Shown here: in pieces, positions 6,935-12,818 of the stretch
How the letters are laid out: every line of letters begins with the position of its first letter
Position numbering within the stretch: the first letter of the stretch is position 1
From: Phycisphaerales bacterium
GTDB taxonomy: Bacteria; Planctomycetota; Phycisphaerae; Sedimentisphaerales; Anaerobacaceae
DNA: 12,818 nt
NCBI GenBank assembly: GCA_011057845.1
Contig: DSDB01000305.1
Span: 1 to 12,818 of the forward strand
Reading direction: 5' to 3'
Notes under the pieces: generated by a model
The model's database searches: none
What the model saw: the letters and a program-made list of their open reading frames with translations, nothing else
What the model was told of the DNA's origin: nothing
Program-made: the position numbers and the translations under genes

Positions 6935-7831
6935 ATGACAAGCGCCCAGGAGAGCAGAGTCCTCGAATTGTTTGGCAATTCAACGCGCGCGGATCATGAT
7001 TGGTTGCACGTTGTCCGGCGACAATGGTGCCCGTTCGCAAATACGCGATGCTTCAAGGTCCGCAAGAGCGATCCGGCCGTGTCAATTGGCACCTGCTCAG
7101 TCTGTTACGGCCGGGATCGCCGGAACATTGTCATCTGCCCAAACAGGCTCTTGGAAAGGCGGCAGGTTTTCACAGACTGCCTGCACCTTCTCACCCAGCA
7201 TGACCCCGGCAACGAACTTCACATTGTCCCGGAAGTGTCGATTCCCGGTGGCAATGTCGATTATTTTGTCGCATCGGTGAAGAAGAGCAAAGTGAAGGAT
7301 TTTGTGGCGGTCGAGTTTCAGACCCTTGATACCACAGGAACGGTCTGGCCTGAGCGCCAGCGATTGCTGAAGACTCTCGGACTCAGGGTTCCTCGCAAAG
7401 ACATCGAATCGGGCAAGCCGTTCGGCATGAACTGGAAAATGACGGCAAAAACCATCCTCGTGCAGTTGCATCACAAGGTCGATACGCTTGAGCATATCGG
7501 CAAGCACTTGGTGCTTGTCCTACAGGACTGTCTGCTTGGGTACCTGCATGACCAGTTCAACTTCGCCCATGTCAAAGGCGTGCGTCTCGGCGATGTAATG
7601 CACCTCCATTCATACAAGTTGGACGAAGCCGAGAGCAGCGGCCTCGAAATACATCTCGACTCACGTGTGAGCACCGATGCTGCGGGGATAGCCAAGTGCC
7701 TGGGAATCCAGGCAAATACAAGAGTTGAGTTGGATGCTATCATTAACGAGTTGGAAAGAAGACTGTCAGCCAAGACATTGCTAACAATAGCCACCCCCAT
7801 AGTGTCGGCTGGCGAGATGCCGAGCGAGTAG
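6935..7831 (+). CDS. NotI-family type II restriction endonuclease
   Basis: A 298-residue protein matching the NotI family, whose members have a cysteine-bound iron site next to a PD-(D/E)XK nuclease core. Seen: WCPFANTRC (31-39), RKSDPAVSIGTCSV (43-56) and IICP-like VICPNRLLE (66-74), giving C32, C39, C54, C57 and C68, four of which would bind metal. The nuclease core is GGNVDYFV (106-112), then VAVEFQTLDTTGTVWP (124-139): D109, E127 and Q129 fit the D...ExQ catalytic set described for NotI. It is shorter than NotI (383 residues). GAGGTG a few bases before the ATG supports the start. It follows its methyltransferase in one operon. NotI cuts GCGGCCGC and its relative EagI cuts CGGCCG; the actual site here cannot be read from sequence. 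It appears intact. Confidence 0.85.
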   Translation: MTSAQESRVLELFGNSTRADHDWLHVVRRQWCPFANTRCFKVRKSDPAVSIGTCSVCYGRDRRNIVICPNRLLERRQVFTDCLHLLTQHDPGNELHIVPEVSIPGGNVDYFVASVKKSKVKDFVAVEFQTLDTTGTVWPERQRLLKTLGLRVPRKDIESGKPFGMNWKMTAKTILVQLHHKVDTLEHIGKHLVLVLQDCLLGYLHDQFNFAHVKGVRLGDVMHLHSYKLDEAESSGLEIHLDSRVSTDAAGIAKCLGIQANTRVELDAIINELERRLSAKTLLTIATPIVSAGEMPSE

Positions 7832-8097
7832 CCTCCTTGTCCACACCATGCTCGACCTCCACAAATCCGTCCAGAAGGTGAAGGACACGGGCGGAGCAAT
7901 GACCATTACCATTCTCTCCGAGGTTCTCCTTGCCCTCACCCCAAAGAACTCTGGCGATCCCGTGATGCTGGCACATCCCCGTGCTTCAATTGCGCATCCG
8001 AGATCGCAAGTCCCTCCCGCCGCTGGCAGCCCACAAAGCGAAAACGCCTCCCAACGCGGCCACAGGCCGCGCCCCATCCAGCATCCGGCATCAAGGT
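7832..8097. other. intergenic stretch without a supported gene
   Basis: Lies between two convergent genes. Open frames run through it on both strands, but none has a ribosome binding site or a recognisable family. From about 7830 the plus strand reads LVHTMLDLHKSVQKVKD, slightly like the C-terminal helix of TaqI-like/type IIG restriction enzymes, and then the likeness stops. It could be a gene remnant or chance. Confidence 0.5.
8055..8071. other. GC-rich hairpin after the M24 peptidase gene
   Basis: CGCGGCC-ACA-GGCCGCG is a perfect seven-base stem with a three-base loop, 27 bp past the M24 stop on the minus strand. No T-tract follows on either strand. It could slow or protect the 3' end of a transcript, but it is not a classical terminator. 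Confidence 0.35.
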
Positions 8098-9177
8098 TCA
8101 GCCAATCCGGTTCGGGCGATGCCCACAGCCGCCGGTCAGGAGCCTGCATCCATCCGCCGTCACCAGCACATCGTCCTCAATGCGAATCCCCATCCGCCCC
8201 GGCACGTACACCCCCGGCTCGACCGTAACCACATCCCCGGCCCGCAGCACCTCGTCCGTCCCGGGCTTTATGAACGGCGTCTCGTGGATCTCCAGCCCGA
8301 TTCCATGCCCCGTACCGTGGCCATAGACGGGCAGGCCGCTGTCGGCGATCACCCGCCGGGCCGCGGCATCCACCTGCTCGACTCGAACGCCATCGGCAAT
8401 AGCCGCCATCGCCGCCGCCTGTGCCCGCTCAACCACGTCAAACGCCCTGGCCCATTCCCGCGAGGCCTTACCCACGGCGAAGCACCGCGTCATATCGCTG
8501 CAATAGCCGTTGAGCCGGGCCCCGAAATCGATCAGAATCGTGTCGTTCGCCCGCAGCTTTCGCCGGCCCGGCCGATGGTGCGGCCGCGACCCGTTCGCCC
8601 CGAACGCCACAATCGTCTCGAAGCTCGTCGTCGCCCCCCGCCGCCGCATCTCCAGGTCCAGTAATCCCGCCAGCTCCCCCTCCGTCATGCCCGTGCGGAC
8701 CTTCGCCAGCGTCTGGGCCAGCGCATCGGCCGCCAGCGCAGCCGATGCCCGGATCATGCCAATCTCAGAGCGGTCCTTGGTCCGCCGAATCTGCTCGACC
8801 AGCCCGCCTACCGCCCGTGGTCTGGCCCCGACGCATCGCCGGATCGCCGCAAAAGCCGCCACGCTCACCCCATCCTCAACCGCCGGCCTTGCGGCCGCCC
8901 CGCTGGCGAGCTTGCCAACCAACTCGGCCAGACTGCCCGTCCGCTCGACAATCGAGCAAACGGGGCACTCCTTGCCCGCCTGCTCGGTATATCGACTGTC
9001 GGTCAACAGGTAGCTCTTACGCCCCGTGATAAGCGCCCAACTGTCCGACCCGGCGAAGCCCGTCAGGTAGCTGACGTTCGCCTCGCTCGTCAGCACAAGC
9101 CGCCCGATACCCCGGGCCCGCATCGCCCGCCGAACCGCCTCCAGACGATGCGCAATGGTGTCTTTGCGGATTGCCAT
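8098..9177 (-). CDS. M24-family aminopeptidase (Xaa-Pro aminopeptidase-like)
   Basis: A 359-residue dinuclear metallopeptidase of the M24B (aminopeptidase P/prolidase) type, which removes the residue before proline from peptide N-termini in the cytoplasm. The N-terminal creatinase-like domain (about 1-130) has YLTGFAGSDSWALI and YLLTDSRYTEQA. The C-terminal pita-bread domain carries all five expected metal ligands: D217 (IDFGA), D228 (SDMTR), H291 (GTGHGIG), E320 (VEPGVY) and E334 (RIEDDV). The histidine loop SRPHHRP (197-203) is also present. The frame continues upstream to 9345, but family alignment begins near MAIRKDTIAHRL, so ATG 9177 is chosen; its ribosome binding site is weak. A TTTATAC sequence on the minus strand near 9207 may belong to its promoter. 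It is monocistronic and convergent with the endonuclease gene. The split between PepP-like and PepQ-like function is not decided. Confidence 0.9.
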   Translation of the reverse strand: MAIRKDTIAHRLEAVRRAMRARGIGRLVLTSEANVSYLTGFAGSDSWALITGRKSYLLTDSRYTEQAGKECPVCSIVERTGSLAELVGKLASGAAARPAVEDGVSVAAFAAIRRCVGARPRAVGGLVEQIRRTKDRSEIGMIRASAALAADALAQTLAKVRTGMTEGELAGLLDLEMRRRGATTSFETIVAFGANGSRPHHRPGRRKLRANDTILIDFGARLNGYCSDMTRCFAVGKASREWARAFDVVERAQAAAMAAIADGVRVEQVDAAARRVIADSGLPVYGHGTGHGIGLEIHETPFIKPGTDEVLRAGDVVTVEPGVYVPGRMGIRIEDDVLVTADGCRLLTGGCGHRPNRIG

Positions 9178-9232
9178 GCCACTGAGATAGCAGCAAACCG
9201 CCGCCGTATAAAGGTTTTTCCGCCGCGGCGGT

Positions 9233-9261
9233 TTGCTCGACCCGGCTTTGCTGCCTATACT
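9233..9261 (+). promoter_or_regulatory. sigma70-like promoter before a non-coding unit
   Basis: TTGCTC (9233-9238) and TATACT (9256-9261) are separated by exactly 17 bases. The -10 box is one base from consensus. It points away from the M24 gene. The first downstream signal is a strong terminator at 9371-9399, and the first supported gene begins at 9504. Confidence 0.5.
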
Positions 9262-9267
9262 TTCCGT

Positions 9268-9399
9268 AGAACGACACGGCTGGGGAGTCGGCCGACTGGA
9301 TGCAAGCCACGCCGCCCCAATAGCCATCCGCAGGCCACAACGCAACCTGTTAAGCCCAACTTTTCCGGACGGGACGGCGACCCTCGCCGTCCCCTTTCT
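9268..9399 (+). ncRNA. candidate small RNA or attenuated leader
   Basis: A stretch of about 130 bases lies between a promoter-like sequence and an intrinsic terminator and has no supported ORF. It contains a 12-base perfect palindrome AGTCGGCCGACT (9286-9297). GGCTGGGG (from 9279) can pair with CCCC...AGCC, and GGATG (from 9298) can pair with a downstream CATCC, which would compete. I do not recognise it as 6S, SRP RNA, tmRNA, tRNA or a known riboswitch. It is either a free small RNA or a leader controlling the rhomboid gene about 105 bases later. Confidence 0.35.
9371..9399 (+). terminator. intrinsic terminator before the rhomboid gene
   Basis: GGGACGGCGA, loop CCC, TCGCCGTCCC: a perfect ten-base stem followed by CTTTCT. 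It works only in the plus direction, because the other side has no T-tract. It ends a transcript that starts after the M24 gene, not a coding gene. Confidence 0.7.
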
Positions 9400-9503
9400 A
9401 TGCGCGGCGGCGTTTGCCCGCCTTTAGCCTTTGACTTTCCCGTTATGCACTCCTACAATACCCGCCTGTCTTGAAAAAACGACGATTCGACGGATACTGA
9501 ACT

Positions 9504-10691
9504 GTGCTATTACCTATCCGAACCAATGTCAGACCGTGGCGCACTCCTTACGCCAACTACGTCCTGATCGCCACCAACATCGGCATATTCATGGCCATCG
9601 CCTTCGTCACGATGGTCTTGCAGACCCTGCCGGACGCCGCCCAGCGGATCCACGCCTGGCAGCATCGCTGGATCGGCCCCTTGATGCTCGTTCCGGGCTA
9701 TTGGCGTATCTGGCAGTTTCTCACCTACGCATTCCTCCACCAGGGACTGCTCCATATCCTCGGCAATATGTACTTCCTGTACCTATTCGGCAACAACGTC
9801 AATGATAAACTGGGCAATCTGGGCTACACCGTGTTCTACTTGGCCGGGGCCATCTTCAGCGGCCTGGGCCACGCCATGTTCAACTGGGGCTCCACCACGC
9901 CCACCCTCGGCGCCAGCGGCGCCGTCGCCGCCGTAACGGGCGCCTACCTCGTCCTGTTCCCGCAGACCCTCATCACTGTGCTCTATTGGTTCATCTTCAT
10001 TGGGACGATTGAGGTGCCCGCCCTGTATTTCATCGCCCTCAAGATGATCGTCATAGACAACATACTGGTCCGCTACCATTTCGTCGCCTACGACGCCCAC
10101 CTGTCCGGCTACGCCTTCGGCATCGTCGCGGTCCTCATTATGCTGGCGATAGGCCTCATCCAGGGCAGTAACTGGGACCTCTGGGCGATGATTCGTCGCT
10201 GGAACCGCCGCCGGCAGTACCGTGATGTCGTTTCGGCCGGCTATGACCCGTTTTCCGGGGCCCCGCCCGCCAAGCCCGTTGAGGCCCGACAGATCGACAA
10301 CGAGGAACCGACCCATGAGGTCCTCCAGTTGCGTAAGGCCATCAGCAACCGGATTTACGAACGCAACCTCCCGGACGCGGCCGAGCTGTATCTGCAACTG
10401 ATGATGATAGACCCCAACCAGGTCCTACCCCGCCAGAACCTGCTCGACATCGCCAACCAGCTCGCCGGCGACCGCCGCTCCGCCGAGGCCGCCGCCGCTT
10501 ACGAGCAGTTCCTCAAGCACTACGGCCCCTATGAGCACGCCGAACAGGTCCGGCTCATGCTCGGAATCCTCTACGTGCGCTACCTCAACGAACCGCAGAA
10601 GGCCAAGCCTCACCTCCAGGCCGCCGCTGAGAACCTCTCCGACCCCGGCCAGTTGAAGCTCTGCACGGACCTTTTGGCCGCTGTCGGCTGA
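9504..10691 (+). CDS. rhomboid-family intramembrane serine protease with C-terminal TPR-like tail
   Basis: A 395-residue membrane protease. The first ~225 residues hold several hydrophobic segments with rhomboid landmarks: WRIWQFLTYAFLHQGLLHILGNMYFLYLFGNNV (68-99), the catalytic serine motif GASG (S138) and YDAHLSGYAFG with catalytic H199. It should cleave single-pass membrane proteins within the bilayer; substrates are unknown. After the last membrane segment comes a basic stretch RRWNRRRQYR (231-240), a proline-rich linker, and about 130 soluble helical residues (265-395) with repeated A/L spacing like TPR units, probably for protein binding on the cytoplasmic side. The start is a GTG preceded directly by an in-frame TGA, so no longer form exists. 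GGA about 12 bases upstream is a weak ribosome site. It is preceded by a terminator and its own promoter is not clear. Confidence 0.9.
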   Translation: MLLPIRTNVRPWRTPYANYVLIATNIGIFMAIAFVTMVLQTLPDAAQRIHAWQHRWIGPLMLVPGYWRIWQFLTYAFLHQGLLHILGNMYFLYLFGNNVNDKLGNLGYTVFYLAGAIFSGLGHAMFNWGSTTPTLGASGAVAAVTGAYLVLFPQTLITVLYWFIFIGTIEVPALYFIALKMIVIDNILVRYHFVAYDAHLSGYAFGIVAVLIMLAIGLIQGSNWDLWAMIRRWNRRRQYRDVVSAGYDPFSGAPPAKPVEARQIDNEEPTHEVLQLRKAISNRIYERNLPDAAELYLQLMMIDPNQVLPRQNLLDIANQLAGDRRSAEAAAAYEQFLKHYGPYEHAEQVRLMLGILYVRYLNEPQKAKPHLQAAAENLSDPGQLKLCTDLLAAVG

Positions 10692-10787
10692 CCGCCTGCA
10701 CGTCCGTCATACCGCCCCCGAACCCACCCCGCCCGCCGGAGGCCGCCGCAAGACAGCACATCCTCCATAAGGTTTTGAAATGGCCGC

Positions 10788-10816
10788 TTGACATTTGTTC
10801 TCGCGGGTGCTAATTT
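10788..10816 (+). promoter_or_regulatory. promoter of the SH3-domain protein gene
   Basis: A perfect TTGACA (10788-10793) is followed after 17 bases by TAATTT (10811-10816), a weaker -10 with TGC just before it. The leader would be about 60 bases before ATG 10882. The gene is therefore likely transcribed separately from the rhomboid gene. The rest of 10692-10881 shows nothing else. Confidence 0.55.
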
Positions 10817-10881
10817 GGGCAAAATTCACGGTCGGACCCGGAATTACAATTTCAATGACCCGTATTTAGGGAGATTAAGAA

Positions 10882-12072
10882 ATGCGGTCATACATGATGT
10901 TGCTCACAAGTATCTGCCTCATGGCCGGCTTGGCTATCGCCCAGGAATCACCCATTACCATCCCCATTCCAACACCCGGCGCCGATACCTCCATCACCGG
11001 CGCCACCTATCCATACATCGCCGAGATCACCGGCAACGACGTCTACGTCCGTTCCGGACCCGGCACACAGCACTACCCCTGTGGTAAGTGCAATACCGGC
11101 GATAAGGTCAAGGTCGTCGGCGAGCAGCTCGGCTGGTCGCGGATCGTGCCGCCGGCCGGCAGCTTCTCCTGGGTCTCCATGCGTTACCTCTGTATGGATC
11201 TCAAGGATCGCACCCAGGCCACTGTCACCGGCGATCGCGTCCGCGTCTATGCGGGCTCCGAGTCCGTCGAGCCTCTCCATTCGCAGATCGAACAGATCCG
11301 GCTCACTCGCGGCGACAGGATCAAGCTCCTCGGCCAGGAAAAGGACGACTACTGCAAGATCGAACCGCCCGCCGGCGCCTATCTGTGGGTCTCTACAAAG
11401 TTCACGCGCCCCACGACCGGCAGCGGCCTGTCGTCCCCCATCCCCGTCATCACCGACGCAAACAGCGCCGCTCCTGACGCTAACAAGCCAGCCGTCGTGG
11501 TCACCCCCCCGGCCCCGTCAACCGAGACAAAGCAGCTTGAGGCCTACAAGCTCCTTGAGGCGAGAATTGACGCTGAGAAGGCCAAACCCGTCGAACAGCA
11601 GAATTATGCGAGTATCAAGAAAGGCCTGACGGCCATCGCCAACGACAAGGACGCCGGCAGGGCCGCCACTCGCGCCGGGTTCGCACTCGAGCAGATAGAG
11701 CGTTTCGAGCTGGCCGTCCGGGCCGCCAAGGAACTCGGCCAGCAGACCGAGGAACTGACCGAGATCCTCGACCGCATTGACTCGGCGAAGACCGCCCGGC
11801 TAGAGACCGTCAAGGACATGAGCCGCTTTGCCGCCATCGGCTACTTCGAGAAGTCTAATATCTACGGGCCCGAATCCTCCATGAAGCAATACCGCATCGT
11901 CGACGAAACCGGCAAGACCGTCTGTTACGCCATGGCCGTTGACGCCGCCGCCGGCCGCGACCTCTCGGCGCTGCTTAAGAAGAAGGTCGGCCTCGTGGGC
12001 AAGATCACCGCCAGCTCCACCACCGGTGGGGCCCTCATCAAGTTCACCGACATCGAAGAAATCAATCCATAG
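10882..12072 (+). CDS. secreted protein with two bacterial SH3 domains
   Basis: A 396-residue exported protein. Residues 1-20 form a signal peptide ending AIA before QE. Two bacterial SH3 (SH3b) repeats follow: about 45-106 (NDVYVRSGPGTQHYPCGKCNTGDKVKVV...GWSRI) and about 113-175 (DRVRVYAGSES...GDRIKLL...DYCKIEPPAGAYLWV). Both end in the same PPAG...WVS element, so they are related to each other. A linker rich in P, A and T (176-216) leads to a charged helical segment (217-320), then a C-terminal domain (about 325-396) that I do not recognise, beginning FAAIGYFEKSNIYG. SH3b domains usually bind peptidoglycan or cell-surface ligands, so a periplasmic envelope role is likely. GGGAG, eight bases before ATG, supports the start. 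A strong terminator follows. No enzyme domain is seen. Confidence 0.85.
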   Translation: MRSYMMLLTSICLMAGLAIAQESPITIPIPTPGADTSITGATYPYIAEITGNDVYVRSGPGTQHYPCGKCNTGDKVKVVGEQLGWSRIVPPAGSFSWVSMRYLCMDLKDRTQATVTGDRVRVYAGSESVEPLHSQIEQIRLTRGDRIKLLGQEKDDYCKIEPPAGAYLWVSTKFTRPTTGSGLSSPIPVITDANSAAPDANKPAVVVTPPAPSTETKQLEAYKLLEARIDAEKAKPVEQQNYASIKKGLTAIANDKDAGRAATRAGFALEQIERFELAVRAAKELGQQTEELTEILDRIDSAKTARLETVKDMSRFAAIGYFEKSNIYGPESSMKQYRIVDETGKTVCYAMAVDAAAGRDLSALLKKKVGLVGKITASSTTGGALIKFTDIEEINP

Positions 12073-12100
12073 AGGCTTCCGTCGGTCCTCAAAAAGAACG

Positions 12101-12136
12101 CGGCCCCGGAATCGCAACCGATTTCGGGGCCGTTTT
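12101..12136 (+). terminator. strong intrinsic terminator after the SH3 gene
   Basis: CGGCCCCGGAATCG, loop CAAC, CGATTTCGGGGCCG: a 14-base stem with one G-T pair, followed by TTTTGT. On the minus strand an AAAAAG run at 12091-12096 reads as CTTTTT a few bases past the stem, so it may also serve the convergent oxidoreductase gene. Confidence 0.85.
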
Positions 12137-12176
12137 GTATTTCACGGTGCTCCGGCGGACGAACCGCCAGGGCCGT

Positions 12177-12818
12177 CTACTTCGCGAACTTCGTCCACTT
12201 CTCCTTGCTCCGGGTGCTCTCCAGCAGCGTCTGGATGAACAGCATCCCCCGCAGGCCGTCATCCACGCTCGGGAAGTCCAACATCAACTCATCCGGCTTC
12301 TCGCCCAGAATCGACGCCCGAACGGTATCGCTGAAGTTCACGTAATTGTTCGCAAAAGCCTCCAGGAAGGCCTCCGGATGGCCGGACGGCAGCCGGGTCC
12401 CGCGAGCGGCCGCAGCGCTTCGGGCCGCCACATACCCATTGCCCCGGCGCCATACCTGCATGGGCCCGTCGGCCGTCTTGACGTACAGATAGTTCGGATG
12501 CTCCTGGTGCCACTCCAGGCCCTTGGCGGTGCCATAGACCCAGATCGCCAGATTGTTCTCCTCGCCGATGGAGACCTGGCTGGCATGAAGGACACCCTTG
12601 GCCCCGTTGTTGAACTTCAACAGGCAGTTGCCGTCGTCGTCGAGTTTACGGCCGGGGACGAAGATCGTCAGGTCCGCGCAGATGTGCGTGATCTTCAGGC
12701 CGGTAATGTATTCCGTCAGGTTCTCGGCGTGCGTGCCGATGTCGCCCATGCAGCCGGCCCCGCCGCTCTGCTTCGGGTCCGTTCGCCACGCCGCCTGCAT
12801 CTGCCCGGTGTCCTCCAG
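12177..12818 (-). CDS. Gfo/Idh/MocA-family oxidoreductase (partial, N-terminus outside window)
   Basis: The last 213 residues of a NAD(P)-dependent sugar or cyclitol dehydrogenase; the frame is open to the window edge, so the Rossmann half with the dinucleotide loop and the EKP motif is missing here. Seen: LEDTGQMQAAWRTDPKQSGGAGCMGDIGTHAENL, where GDIGTH carries the catalytic histidine typical of the family, then GNCLLKFNNGAKGVLHASQVSIGEENNLAIWVYGTAKGLEW, the central beta-sheet of the C-terminal domain, and PEAFLEAFANNYVNFSDTV. It probably oxidises a sugar or inositol-like substrate in the cytoplasm, but the substrate is not readable. Such genes are numerous in planctomycetes, often in carbohydrate loci. 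An ATG at 12800 lies inside the domain and is not the start. Confidence 0.9.
   Translation of the reverse strand: MEDTGQMQAAWRTDPKQSGGAGCMGDIGTHAENLTEYITGLKITHICADLTIFVPGRKLDDDGNCLLKFNNGAKGVLHASQVSIGEENNLAIWVYGTAKGLEWHQEHPNYLYVKTADGPMQVWRRGNGYVAARSAAAARGTRLPSGHPEAFLEAFANNYVNFSDTVRASILGEKPDELMLDFPSVDDGLRGMLFIQTLLESTRSKEKWTKFAK

Noticed and set aside
7848..8228. A 126-codon plus-strand frame after the endonuclease gene
   Set aside because: It overlaps the 3' end of the well-supported M24 gene and becomes proline-rich low complexity. No ribosome site is visible.
9178..9345. N-terminal extension of the M24 peptidase
   Set aside because: Family similarity begins at 9177. The extension overlaps the promoter and palindrome of the divergent unit.
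1..12818. CRISPR array, tRNA, rRNA or transposase
   Set aside because: No regularly spaced direct repeats, no cloverleaf with the GGTTCGA loop, no rRNA-like sequence and no transposase-like reading frame were seen.

Overview
The window is 12.8 kb of bacterial chromosome, GC-rich over most of its length. It probably comes from a planctomycete-like (PVC group, perhaps Phycisphaerae-type) organism. That is an inference from a secreted FG-GAP/VCBS protein, a Gfo/Idh/MocA oxidoreductase, a secreted bacterial-SH3 protein and an envelope-modifying gene set in one place. No rRNA or other phylogenetic marker is present to settle it. Genes alternate strands in short blocks, so each block looks like its own transcription unit.

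Left edge (1-2652): the boundary of a surface-glycan locus. Two plus-strand methyltransferases, a CmcI-like one and a putative sugar O-methyltransferase, converge on a minus-strand PAPS-type sulfotransferase. The first gene is near 47% GC in a sampled stretch, well below the neighbouring housekeeping genes, as is common for exchanged polysaccharide clusters. Together they suggest methylated and sulfated polysaccharide.

2768-5427, minus strand: an FG-GAP repeat protein with a good sigma70-type promoter, then thiC (thiamine pyrimidine synthesis). No TPP riboswitch is visible before thiC; instead there is a repeat of the 'TGTCATGCTGAGCGAAG' type. Related dispersed repeats fill the gene-poor stretch 5428-5781.

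5782-7831, plus strand: a compact two-gene restriction-modification operon with its own promoter. It has a beta-class, N4-cytosine-type DNA methyltransferase and, 19 bp later, a NotI-family restriction endonuclease with the cysteine metal site and the D...ExQ nuclease core. This is the most notable system in the window. Three GCGGCCGC sites lie in flanking genes and none was found inside the operon. A 266-bp stretch after it (7832-8097) holds no convincing gene.

8098-12072: an M24 aminopeptidase P-like peptidase (minus), then a promoter plus terminator unit of about 130 nt with no ORF (a candidate small RNA or attenuator). A rhomboid protease with a long soluble tail and a secreted double-SH3 protein follow (both plus), closed by a strong terminator at 12101-12136. 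The window ends inside a minus-strand Gfo/Idh/MocA oxidoreductase that lacks its N-terminal half here.
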